A stretch of DNA of 24,809 bases, from the NCBI GenBank assembly GCA_002491115.1, contig DKVI01000032.1, forward strand, positions 1 through 24,809, given 5' to 3'. Shown piece after piece: positions 1 to 7,331 of the stretch. Numbering within the stretch: position 1 is the first letter of the stretch; each line of letters opens with the position of its first letter. The DNA comes from Lachnospiraceae bacterium UBA7182 (GTDB lineage: Bacteria > Bacillota > Clostridia > Lachnospirales > Lachnospiraceae). The translations under genes were made by a program, and so were the position numbers. The notes beneath the pieces were generated by a model, which was not told where the DNA came from, did not search any database, and saw nothing but the letters and a program-made list of their open reading frames with translations.

Positions 1-39
1 CTTTTGACACCTACATCATATTATCAACTTTCTCATACC

Positions 40-65
40 AAAAAAGCCTTCCGAAGCAGAAGGCT
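40..65 (-). terminator. Intrinsic terminator after the GH13 gene pair
   Basis: On the minus strand the 7-bp arms AGCCTTC and GAAGGCT (59-65 and 45-51) enclose a 7-nt loop and are followed by a run of T (complement of the A run at 40-45). It lies about 65 bases past the stop codon of the downstream GH13 gene and should end that operon's transcript. Confidence 0.85.
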
Positions 66-128
66 CATTTGCATTAAAATTGTCACTTCGGACACGGCTT
101 TGCCATTGCCATACAGGATTTCACGCCG

Positions 129-1694
129 TTATCGAACAGTCTCTTCCTTTATAAATACCGCGGTCGCCGGAGAAACAGTCAGTTTTCCCTCTTCCAGCTT
201 CAGACCGCCTCCGTTTTGATATAATACCGCCCCTAAGGAACCTTCATAAGAAAATCCTGACGCCTTTTGGGAAGGATTGATAAGAACCAGCACACTGTTT
301 TTGCCGTCCGTACGTCGGTAGGCAAGCGGGTAGGCGTGGTCCTCACAAAAAACAAATTCTATCTTCGCCTCACTCTGTAATACCGGCGTACACTGGCGAA
401 TCCGGATCAGCTCTTTTACCGTATGATAGACAGAGGCTTTATCTTCCAGCGCTTTTTTAACCGTCGGGCGGTCGGCGTCGGGATCAATGGGAATGTACAG
501 TTCTTCCGCTTTCGCCTGGGAAAACCCCGCGTTCAGGCTGTCATCCCACTGCATGGGCGAACGGGAACCGGTCCTTGGATAACCGCCCTCCACAGAAACG
601 ACCGAATCCAGATACCGCATCCCCAGTTCATCCCCGTAATAAATAAAGGGGGCGCCCGGAAGGGAAAGCAGAAAGGCAAATACAATCTTAATCTCCTCAT
701 CATCCAGATACCTGGACAAACGGACCATATCATGATTCCCGGACGGAACGCAGATCATGCCCTTACCGTTGGTGGGCTCATAGCACATCTTATAATAGTC
801 AATGAAGGCTTTGGCGTCCCCTGTACCTTTGCGGGAAAAATACGGATCATCCTCATGATAAAGCGCCGTATAATGGCTGGGACCAAAGTGCAGCATAAAA
901 TCCATATGAAAGCCGGACCGTAAGCTTCTGTCCGGCTGCCCCCACTCGGAGATCATGGCCGCCTCGGGAAATTCCTCGTCCAGAAACTTTCTGAAATCCT
1001 GCCACAAGGCGATGGTTCCCTCCTGATCCGGGTCATTTTTCACCAGAGACCCTGCCATATCCACCCGGAAGCCGTCGCATCCCATCTGAAGCCAGAATCT
1101 CATAACGTCTTTGATCGCTTCCCGGGTCGCCAGAGCATCCTCCGAATCCACCGGCTGCTGCCAGTCCGGCTCGTCGATCTCATAAAATCCATAATTCAGA
1201 CAGGGCTGATGGGAATAAAAGTTAGTCCCCACGCTGCCGTTCCGGTCACTTAAACCCCGAAGACTGCCTGAAACATGCCCGACTCCCGTCAGGTCTTTCC
1301 AGGTATTGTTCGTCCATACATAACGGCCGGAATAAGGATTCTTCTCCGGTTTTAAGGATTCTTTGAACCAGGGATGCTCCCAGGAAGTATGCCCCGGCAC
1401 CAGATCCAGCATGATATGCATTCCCCTTTTATGTACTTCGTCAAAAAGACGCTTTAAATCTGCATTGGTCCCATAGCGGGGCGCGACTCTTTTATAGTCG
1501 GAAACGTCATATCCTGCATCCAGAAACGGAGACGCAAAACAGGGATTCAGCCAGACGGCGTTGCACCCAAGCTCCCTGATATAATCCAGATGCTCAATGA
1601 TACCCTGAATATCCCCGATGCCGTCCGCATTGGAATCCGCAAAGGACTGGGGGTAGATCTCATAAAATACCGCGTTTTTTAACCACTCTGTCAT
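129..1694 (-). CDS. GH13 alpha-amylase family glycoside hydrolase (alpha-glucosidase-like)
   Basis: A 521-residue cytoplasmic (no signal peptide) GH13 enzyme expected to cleave alpha-glucosidic bonds in short glucans. The (beta/alpha)8 barrel motifs are visible: a DSNADGIGD calcium-type loop at 20-28, region II GFRVD with the nucleophile D212, region III MISE with the acid/base E250, and region IV GNHD with the transition-state stabiliser D322. Region I reads DLVPGH (97-102): the normally conserved Asn before His is Gly101. A short C-terminal beta domain ends the protein. The gene starts 5 bases after the stop of the upstream GH13 gene, so the two are one operon. All catalytic acids are present, so activity is likely, but the substrate (maltose, trehalose-type or isomalto-oligosaccharides) and the GH13 subfamily cannot be set by eye. 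Confidence 0.9.
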   Translation of the reverse strand: MTEWLKNAVFYEIYPQSFADSNADGIGDIQGIIEHLDYIRELGCNAVWLNPCFASPFLDAGYDVSDYKRVAPRYGTNADLKRLFDEVHKRGMHIMLDLVPGHTSWEHPWFKESLKPEKNPYSGRYVWTNNTWKDLTGVGHVSGSLRGLSDRNGSVGTNFYSHQPCLNYGFYEIDEPDWQQPVDSEDALATREAIKDVMRFWLQMGCDGFRVDMAGSLVKNDPDQEGTIALWQDFRKFLDEEFPEAAMISEWGQPDRSLRSGFHMDFMLHFGPSHYTALYHEDDPYFSRKGTGDAKAFIDYYKMCYEPTNGKGMICVPSGNHDMVRLSRYLDDEEIKIVFAFLLSLPGAPFIYYGDELGMRYLDSVVSVEGGYPRTGSRSPMQWDDSLNAGFSQAKAEELYIPIDPDADRPTVKKALEDKASVYHTVKELIRIRQCTPVLQSEAKIEFVFCEDHAYPLAYRRTDGKNSVLVLINPSQKASGFSYEGSLGAVLYQNGGGLKLEEGKLTVSPATAVFIKEETVR

Positions 1695-1699
1695 TGCTC

Positions 1700-3376
1700 T
1701 TACTCCTCTGTTTTTCTATACAGCACAAACGCCTCATAGGGCTGTAGTCTCATGGTTTCCTGATCATAAGTATTTTCCCGGTTGGCAATCAGGCAGGAAG
1801 CGCCGGCAAATACAGCGGGTATGGTAACTTCCGTCTCCTGATCCGTAAAGCTGCACACAACCAGCAACTCTTCCTGATCCAGCGTCCTTGTATAGACATA
1901 CAGTTCTTCACTGTCTTCCAGTAAAAGTTGATAGGTTCCGTACACGACGACCGGATATTTCTTTCTTAATTGAATCAGCTTCTTATAATAATGAAATACA
2001 GACGTTTCGTCCGCAGTCTCGGCCTTTGCATTGATCTCTTTATAGTTGGGATTTACGGCGATCCAGGGATCCCCTGTGGTAAATCCCGCATGAGGCGCAT
2101 CTTCCCACTGCATGGGCGTCCTTGCATTGTCTCTGCTTTTCGCGATGATGCACGGCCAGAACTGTTCATGGGAAAGCCGTCCGTCTGTACACCATTCTTT
2201 GTAGGCATTTACGCTTTCAATATCCCTGAAATCTTCCGGGCTTTTAAACGGATAATTGGTCATCCCCAGTTCTTCTCCCTGATAGATATACGGCGTACCC
2301 TGCAGCATATGCAGGCAGGTAGCCAGCATCTTGGCGGAGACATCCCTGTACGCAGGTCTGTCGTCCCCGAAGCGGGAGACCGCCCTGGGCTGGTCGTGGT
2401 TGTCCCAGAACAGACTGTTCCATGCCTTCCCATACAGCTCTGTCTGCCAGCGGGAAAGGATCTTTTTCAAAAGCGTAAGGGGGATCTTTTCATCGGTCCA
2501 TTTTCCATATTTTCCCCCCGCGTCCACCAGTTCAAACTGGAATACCATATTCAGCTCATGGGTATCCTCCCCGGCATACTGCTTTGCCAGCTCGGGCGTC
2601 ACGCAGGGCGTCTCGCCTACGGTCATAATATCGTACCTGGACAGCACTTTTTCGTTCATCTCTCTCAGATAGTCGTGGATATGGGGACCGTTGACACAAT
2701 AAGGATCTCCGTTTCCGTACAGGCCGTTTAATGCGCCGTCGGGCATTTCCTTTGTCTTGGAAATCATGCTGATGACATCCATGCGGAATCCGTCGATGCC
2801 CTTTTCACACCACCAGGTCATCATGGCAAATACCGCGTCCCGCACAGCGGGATTGTCCCAGTTCAGGTCCGGCTGTTTTCTGGAGAAAAGATGCAGATAA
2901 TACATGGAAGTCTCCTCATCATACTCCCAGGCGGAGCCGCCGAAGCTGGAACCCCAGTTATTGGGCGGAAGGCCGCCGCCTTTTCCTTCTCTCCATATAT
3001 AATAATCCCGATAGGGGTTGTCAGTGGATTTTCTGCTTTCCACAAACCATTTGTGTTCGTCGGACGTATGATTTACCACCAGGTCCATGACGATTTTGAT
3101 TCCCCGCTCATGGGCGGCGTTCAATAAAGCGTCAAAATCTTCCATCGTTCCAAATTCGTCCATGATCGCCTGGTAATCGCTGATATCATACCCGTTGTCG
3201 TCGTTGGGGGATTTGTACACCGGGGACAGCCAGATCACGTCGATCCCCAGATATTTCAGATAGTCCAGCCTGTCTGTAATGCCCGGCAGGTCTCCGATCC
3301 CGTCCCCGTTGCCGTCCATAAAGCTGCGCGGGTAGATCTGGTAGACCACCGCCTCTTTCCACCATGTTTTTTTCAT
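1700..3376 (-). CDS. malL: Oligo-1,6-glucosidase / alpha-glucosidase, GH13 (MalL-like)
   Basis: A 558-residue cytoplasmic GH13 enzyme of the oligo-1,6-glucosidase/isomaltase type, hydrolysing non-reducing alpha-1,6 glucosyl ends of isomalto-oligosaccharides or limit dextrins. The length matches the family. Visible: calcium loop DGNGDGIGD (21-29), region I DLVVNH (98-103), region II GFRMDV with nucleophile D200, acid/base E255 in VGETP, and region IV NHD with D328. The residue after the nucleophile is Val201; in characterised Bacillus and yeast enzymes Val here goes with alpha-1,6 specificity, while Thr or Ala goes with alpha-1,4. First gene of a two-gene operon behind a well-formed promoter (3412-3440), with an AGAGGAG ribosome site before the ATG. 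Family certain; the 1,6 preference is inference. Confidence 0.93.
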   Translation of the reverse strand: MKKTWWKEAVVYQIYPRSFMDGNGDGIGDLPGITDRLDYLKYLGIDVIWLSPVYKSPNDDNGYDISDYQAIMDEFGTMEDFDALLNAAHERGIKIVMDLVVNHTSDEHKWFVESRKSTDNPYRDYYIWREGKGGGLPPNNWGSSFGGSAWEYDEETSMYYLHLFSRKQPDLNWDNPAVRDAVFAMMTWWCEKGIDGFRMDVISMISKTKEMPDGALNGLYGNGDPYCVNGPHIHDYLREMNEKVLSRYDIMTVGETPCVTPELAKQYAGEDTHELNMVFQFELVDAGGKYGKWTDEKIPLTLLKKILSRWQTELYGKAWNSLFWDNHDQPRAVSRFGDDRPAYRDVSAKMLATCLHMLQGTPYIYQGEELGMTNYPFKSPEDFRDIESVNAYKEWCTDGRLSHEQFWPCIIAKSRDNARTPMQWEDAPHAGFTTGDPWIAVNPNYKEINAKAETADETSVFHYYKKLIQLRKKYPVVVYGTYQLLLEDSEELYVYTRTLDQEELLVVCSFTDQETEVTIPAVFAGASCLIANRENTYDQETMRLQPYEAFVLYRKTEE

Positions 3377-3411
3377 AATCTCAGAACTCCTCTGTCCTTA
3401 TTTTTTCCCAG

Positions 3412-3440
3412 ATTTTAGCACAATTCAGAACCACTGTAAA
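3412..3440 (-). promoter_or_regulatory. Sigma-A promoter for the GH13 operon
   Basis: Read on the minus strand: -35 TTTACA (3435-3440), a 17-bp spacer, then an extended -10 TGCTAAAAT with the hexamer at 3412-3417. Both hexamers match consensus at 5 of 6 positions. The predicted start is about 30 bases upstream of the malL-like ATG and downstream of the blaR1 terminator. Confidence 0.75.
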
Positions 3441-3465
3441 GCGGTTTTATTTCCCCGCCAAAGCA

Positions 3466-3506
3466 GAAAACCCTGCGGCTGTCATGGGACAAGCCGCAGG
3501 GTAAAA
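3466..3506 (-). terminator. Intrinsic terminator overlapping the 3' end of the M56 gene
   Basis: Minus-strand arms ACCCTGCGGCT (complement of 3492-3502) and AGCCGCAGGGT (complement of 3470-3480) form an 11-bp perfect GC-rich stem followed by TTTTCTGCTTT. The first arm is made from the last codons of the blaR1-like gene and the stop codon lies in the loop. It insulates the GH13 operon promoter just downstream. Confidence 0.85.
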
Positions 3507-5821
3507 GAGCCGCCGCCTGCACGGGTGGACCGGCCGTAAGCGATATGGAACGTAAGGAGCGAATCCTCCCCTGAAGCCTGCGAAAAGAAACGGTTCGCCG
3601 GCCAGTTCTTCAAACGAATCCCGGGTTCAATCTGCATAAAAAGTTCTTCTCCCGCCTGAAAGCGAATCTGCACATCCAGATCTGTATATTCATATATGTC
3701 ATCCGGGTTATCCCCATAAGGGATGCTTAAAAACGGAACGGAAGAGGCCGGATTTTCTCTGTCCAGAATCTGTACCAGCCGATTCTCTTCGTCATGCGCT
3801 ATGGCAACCCGTTTTTCCAGCTCGCTCTTTCGCATCGTATCCGTAAATTCACGGGGAACCAGCCGTCCCCCGTCATACGGCTCCAATACGATCAGACGTT
3901 CCTGATGGATATTCAAAGCGCTCCCTCCCAGCAGAACCAGAGCCACTTCTTCTTCTCCGTCCTGGTCATAATCCGCCGCCGCGGCCTGACAGCATGGATC
4001 TCCAGAAGCCCAGTCCAGATCCAGCGGTGTAAAAACAGCCGCCTGATCAGGATTCGGACGGTAAGCGACGGTTACGCCCCGGTCGTCATACTGCCTGCTG
4101 CTGCATCCGAAGACGCCCACCTTGCCGTCTTCTGTCCGGGCAAGTAAAGACAGACGCGCCCCTTCCTTCTCATCCTCTGCTTCCCCCTGTGCCAGGGCCT
4201 GCTCATATAAACTTTCCGGAAGCGCGCCGTACCACTGCATAAACGCCCGGTCAGACATTTCTTTTTCCGTTTCTTCTCTAAGGAACTCCAGATGATACAA
4301 AAGTTTTTGTATTTCATCGGCGGAACCGCCGCAGGCTTTTATATCGTCTACGCCGCACCAGTCCTGCACGGATTCTATATTCTGGCAGATGGCCGTTTCC
4401 GTAACCTCCGGCGATTCTTCTTCAAGCGGATCTGCAGGTATATAATGCCAGTATACTTCCCCCAGATTATCCGTCAGCGCCAGCATGAGCGCAGATACCG
4501 CCTGCATATCCTGACAGACCCGTTCTTCTTCCTCCCGGTTCAGCTTAAGCCGTTCTCCGTCTTCTTCCAACAGAAAATGAAATTCATAGGGCTCATGGGA
4601 TGTCTGAAGCTCCGTCTTAAAGGAATACTCCGCCAGCGCGGACTCCGGCATCGCCGATACGATGGCTCCGATCAGCCGCCCATCTGCGGAAATGTCCCCT
4701 ACATACGGATTTTTCGCCTCATACAGTTCCCGGGCCGCATCCGGATATACCGCGTCCTCATATACATACTGTTCCGGCCGCTCTGGCGGCACAGCTTCCT
4801 GTGTCACATTTTTCTTCCCTGTTCCGTTGGTTCCAAGGACCGCCAGAACCGCCAGTACGGCCACGGCCGCCAGTATGCCTGCCCAAAGGGCCGGTTTTTT
4901 AAAACGCAGCGTGTGCTGAATCCTGCCTTTTATATCCTGTTCCCCGAAAGCCGGAGGGATCTGGCTACCGGGGCGTCTGCCTGACGCAAAGGCAAGAAGG
5001 GCCATGCTGTATTCCTTCTTTCGTCCTTCTCCTGACTGCTCCAGCACTTTCTCGTCGCAGCTTAACTCCATATCTTTACACATACAGCGCCACGCAGCCC
5101 ATACCAGCGGATGAAACCAGTATACCGCCAGCAGCCAGTAAGCCAGAAGCTTCACCAGATGATCTTTTCTTCTGACATGATACTGTTCATGAAGCAAAAT
5201 CAGTTCTCTGGCTCCGCCCTCCAGGCCGCAGGGAAGATAGATCTTTGGATGCATGACGCCCATTACAAACGGCGTAAGAAGACCGTCGCATACATAGACA
5301 GGCGCGCTTCCTTTCTGCTGTCCCCCGGGTTCTTCCAACACTGCCATGCGGACTTTCTCTTTCAGCCGTCTTGTGCCGTTCAGAAAATATACCAGAAAGA
5401 TAAGCATCCCCAGAATCCATATATATTTTCCCGCCGAAAGGAAGATCTGCACCGGTTCCCTATGATGAAACGCCAATGTCCCGGGAAGCTGTTCATTGAC
5501 CGGGCGGCTGCTCCCTTCCATCCCTGTGTGAACCTTCGGATGCTCCGTCTGGCCGAACAATTCCGGAATATACTCCATGGCTCCGGTCTGTTCATAGGGA
5601 ACGCTTTCTTCAAAACGCTCCAGATTAAAAAGGCTGAACTCCGTACCCACGGACACCGGGCAAATCAGCCGGAAAGCCACCACCGCCCAGAGGGCATAGA
5701 GATATTTCCGGGGTGCTTTTTTGCCTAATAATCGCAGGACAAACACCGCCGCGATGCAGTAACCGGCTGTGATGCTCATATTTAAGATTTTGATAAACAA
5801 ACTGTCCAGATAAAATTCCAT
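3482..5821 (-). CDS. blaR1: BlaR1/MecR1-type M56 family sensor metalloprotease with DUF4825-like sensor region
   Basis: A 779-residue integral membrane protein. The N-terminal third has transmembrane helices and an M56 zinc protease domain with HEQYH at 211-215 and a probable third ligand Glu252 in DMELSCDE. A last transmembrane helix lies at about 313-330, and the remaining ~450 residues should be extracytoplasmic. In the family, sensing outside triggers cytoplasmic proteolysis that inactivates the partner BlaI repressor. The outer part is not a penicillin-binding domain: I see no SxxK/KTG set. It has an NPYVGD motif (371-376) like DUF4825, and an acidic DYDQDGEEEV segment (617-626) that resembles a calcium-binding or FG-GAP loop. 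It follows blaI by 12 bases, so the two are co-transcribed. The ligand is unknown, and calling it a beta-lactam sensor would be unsafe. Confidence 0.9.
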   Translation of the reverse strand: MEFYLDSLFIKILNMSITAGYCIAAVFVLRLLGKKAPRKYLYALWAVVAFRLICPVSVGTEFSLFNLERFEESVPYEQTGAMEYIPELFGQTEHPKVHTGMEGSSRPVNEQLPGTLAFHHREPVQIFLSAGKYIWILGMLIFLVYFLNGTRRLKEKVRMAVLEEPGGQQKGSAPVYVCDGLLTPFVMGVMHPKIYLPCGLEGGARELILLHEQYHVRRKDHLVKLLAYWLLAVYWFHPLVWAAWRCMCKDMELSCDEKVLEQSGEGRKKEYSMALLAFASGRRPGSQIPPAFGEQDIKGRIQHTLRFKKPALWAGILAAVAVLAVLAVLGTNGTGKKNVTQEAVPPERPEQYVYEDAVYPDAARELYEAKNPYVGDISADGRLIGAIVSAMPESALAEYSFKTELQTSHEPYEFHFLLEEDGERLKLNREEEERVCQDMQAVSALMLALTDNLGEVYWHYIPADPLEEESPEVTETAICQNIESVQDWCGVDDIKACGGSADEIQKLLYHLEFLREETEKEMSDRAFMQWYGALPESLYEQALAQGEAEDEKEGARLSLLARTEDGKVGVFGCSSRQYDDRGVTVAYRPNPDQAAVFTPLDLDWASGDPCCQAAAADYDQDGEEEVALVLLGGSALNIHQERLIVLEPYDGGRLVPREFTDTMRKSELEKRVAIAHDEENRLVQILDRENPASSVPFLSIPYGDNPDDIYEYTDLDVQIRFQAGEELFMQIEPGIRLKNWPANRFFSQASGEDSLLTFHIAYGRSTRAGGGSFTLRLVP

Positions 5822-5833
5822 CGTCCGCTCCTT

Positions 5834-6184
5834 CTATTCACGATACTGGTCAATCAGACGTTTCAGCTCTTCCGCTTCCTGATCCGACAGCTTCCTGCCG
5901 CCTAAAAATGCCACCAGAAAGCCCGGCAGCGATCCCCCGAAGGTACGCTCCACAAAGTCATCCGACTCCTGCGCCTGCACTTCTTCCCTTGTCACCAGAG
6001 GTTCTACCACCGCCTTTTCATTTTTTAAGATACCCTTTTCACAAAGCCTTTTAATCTCTGTATAGGTCGTGGATTTCTTCCAGCCAAGCTGCTCCCGACA
6101 CAGCCGTACCAGCTCCCCCGACCCCACCGGCGCGTGATCCCATACAATACTCATAAAACGATAATCACTGTTACATAAATGCAT
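5834..6184 (-). CDS. blaI: BlaI/MecI/CopY family transcriptional repressor
   Basis: A 116-residue winged-helix repressor. The N-terminal half (about residues 7-65) fits the BlaI fold, including the recognition-helix region around KKSTTYTEIKRL and the wing after GILKNEK. The C-terminal helical part serves dimerisation and carries the usual proteolysis region. Start ATG at 6184 is preceded by GGAGG (minus strand, 6191-6195) at 6-nt spacing. It is the first gene of the pair with the M56 sensor. Dyad sites over its presumed promoter (6328-6363) suggest autoregulation. No beta-lactamase gene lies in the window, so the regulon probably includes distant genes or the pair responds to another envelope signal. 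Confidence 0.92.
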   Translation of the reverse strand: MHLCNSDYRFMSIVWDHAPVGSGELVRLCREQLGWKKSTTYTEIKRLCEKGILKNEKAVVEPLVTREEVQAQESDDFVERTFGGSLPGFLVAFLGGRKLSDQEAEELKRLIDQYRE

Positions 6185-6201
6185 CTTTAACCTCCTATTA
6201 A

Positions 6202-6322
6202 AGTTCCACTCCAGCCGCTCTCAATGCCCCTTGTCTGTAACGGTTTTTGACCGCTTCGCGTCCCAAAACCGTTACGGGCATTGTTCGGGCTTCCGCTGAT
6301 TTATAGTTCCGCTCCAGCCGCT
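6202..6322 (-). repeat. Intergenic hairpin module in the blaI leader (family copy A)
   Basis: Bounded by an 18-bp direct repeat, AGTTCC(A/G)CTCCAGCCGCT, at 6202-6219 and 6305-6322. Between the ends lies a long hairpin: arms GTAACGGTTTT (6237-6247) and AAAACCGTTAC (6265-6275), extended by AATGCCC (6223-6229) against GGGCATT (6276-6282) across a 7-nt bulge. The tip is CGCTTCGCG (6252-6260), which reads GCGAAGC on the transcribed strand. It lies between the presumed blaI promoter and the blaI ribosome site, so it should be in the mRNA leader. It shares ends and tip with 9632-9821 and 18303-18398. Confidence 0.75.
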
Positions 6323-6327
6323 GGTTT

Positions 6328-6383
6328 GGTCTGTGTTTGTAGACCTTTTCTTTGAGTCTACAACAACCGACCCAAAATTGCAA
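6328..6383 (-). promoter_or_regulatory. Putative blaI promoter with two BlaI-type operator dyads
   Basis: Minus strand: -35 TTGCAA (6378-6383), 17-bp spacer, -10 TAGACT (6355-6360), each 4 of 6 to consensus. The half-sites TTGTAGAC (6337-6344) and GTCTACAA (6356-6363) form a perfect 8-bp inverted repeat. Each also fits one half of a 16-bp GTCTACA-N2-TGTAGAC dyad: 6329-6344, where the left half reads GTCTGTG, and 6357-6372, where the right half is degenerate. The arrangement covers the -10 and start region, as expected for BlaI-family repression. Confidence 0.55.
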
Positions 6384-6402
6384 GCCCTTTTTATAAATTT
6401 TA

Positions 6403-6431
6403 TTGTCCCCCTGCCCCTGGCTTGTTATAAT
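6403..6431 (+). promoter_or_regulatory. Promoter for the AraC gene
   Basis: TTGTCC (6403-6408, 4 of 6), 17-bp spacer, perfect TATAAT (6426-6431). The predicted start near 6438 falls at the AGGAGG ribosome site (6438-6443), so the leader would be extremely short. It is divergent from the presumed blaI promoter about 20 bases away. Confidence 0.6.
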
Positions 6432-6450
6432 TGATCCAGGAGGATTTTCT

Positions 6451-7311
6451 ATGGACACATCTTTATTTCACGGCAACCTGGTCGCTTCCAGCAGGATTTT
6501 GTATACGCCGTCCGCCTTTGCCAGGAGCAGCCTGATTCATCTGCAGGAAACCGGCTCCCTGAAAGCCAGAAAGCCCCACACCAGCCGGCGGGAAAACCTT
6601 GCTTCTTATCTGTTCTTCCTGGTGCTTTCCGGTTCCGGGACGCTGGAATACGAGAAAAAAACCATTCCTTTGCAGTCGGGAGACTGTGTCTTTTTAGACT
6701 GTAAAAAAACCTACTCGCACCGAACTTCCGACGATCTGTGGGAGCTTGCCTGGGTACACTTTTATGGCCCGAATATGGGCAGTATCTACGAAAAATACAA
6801 GGAGCGGGGCGGACGGACCTGTTTTCACCCAAAAGATAATAAAAACTACCGCCTGCTTTTGCAGGATCTGTATCGGATCGCCTCCGCGGAAGACCATGTG
6901 CGGGATATGAAGATTTTTGAAAAGCTCACTTCCCTTCTTACACTTTTAATGGAAGAAAGCTGGCACCCGGAAAACAGCCAGAACAACGCGCCCAAAAGGC
7001 AGAACCTGCAGCATATCAAAGAATATCTTGACCGGCATTACACGGAAAAGATCAGTCTTGACAGCCTGGCGGAGCGTTTTTTTATTAATAAATTCTATCT
7101 GGCCCGCATTTTTAAAGAACAGTTTGGCACTTCCATCAACAATTACCTGCTCAAAATCCGTATCACCCATGCCAAGCAGCTTCTCAGGTTCACAGACCAG
7201 ACCATAGAAGCCATCGGCAGTGAATGCGGAATCAAAGACGCCAACTATTTCTCCCGTATGTTTAAAAAAGTAGAAGGTATCTCTCCGGGAGAATTTCGCA
7301 GAATGTGGTAA
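6451..7311 (+). CDS. AraC family transcriptional regulator with cupin-type sensor domain
   Basis: A 286-residue regulator. Residues about 1-110 look like the AraC-type cupin/ligand domain (glycine-rich beta strands around LSGSGTLEYEKK and LQSGDCVFL). Residues about 187-286 are the two-helix-turn-helix DNA-binding domain, with the first HTH near SLDSLAERFFINKFYLARIF and the second near TIEAIGSECG...YFSRMFKK, ending in the typical SPGEFRR. I chose ATG 6451 because AGGAGG sits 7 bases before it; the frame is open to a TTG at 6403, but that lies in the promoter. The next gene, a MerR-methyltransferase fusion, begins 20 bases after the stop. This class usually controls sugar use and neighbouring genes; the effector here is unknown. 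Confidence 0.92.
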   Translation: MDTSLFHGNLVASSRILYTPSAFARSSLIHLQETGSLKARKPHTSRRENLASYLFFLVLSGSGTLEYEKKTIPLQSGDCVFLDCKKTYSHRTSDDLWELAWVHFYGPNMGSIYEKYKERGGRTCFHPKDNKNYRLLLQDLYRIASAEDHVRDMKIFEKLTSLLTLLMEESWHPENSQNNAPKRQNLQHIKEYLDRHYTEKISLDSLAERFFINKFYLARIFKEQFGTSINNYLLKIRITHAKQLLRFTDQTIEAIGSECGIKDANYFSRMFKKVEGISPGEFRRMW

Positions 7312-7331
7312 CGAAAGAAAGGATACAGATC

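Noticed and set aside
423..923. Plus-strand frames opposite the GH13, M56 and operon genes
   Set aside because: They are antisense shadows of well-supported genes, with no family features or ribosome sites.
3425..3450. CcpA cre site at the GH13 promoter (AAAACCGCTTTACA)
   Set aside because: At least three mismatches to the TGWAANCGNTNWCA consensus, including key outer bases.
6403..6450. Upstream TTG start for the AraC gene
   Set aside because: This stretch contains the promoter hexamers and lacks a ribosome site; ATG 6451 has AGGAGG at 7 bases.
7305..7331. GTG start for the MerR-methyltransferase gene
   Set aside because: It overlaps the AraC stop and has no ribosome site, while ATG 7332 has GAAAGGA upstream and begins the MerR domain at the normal place.
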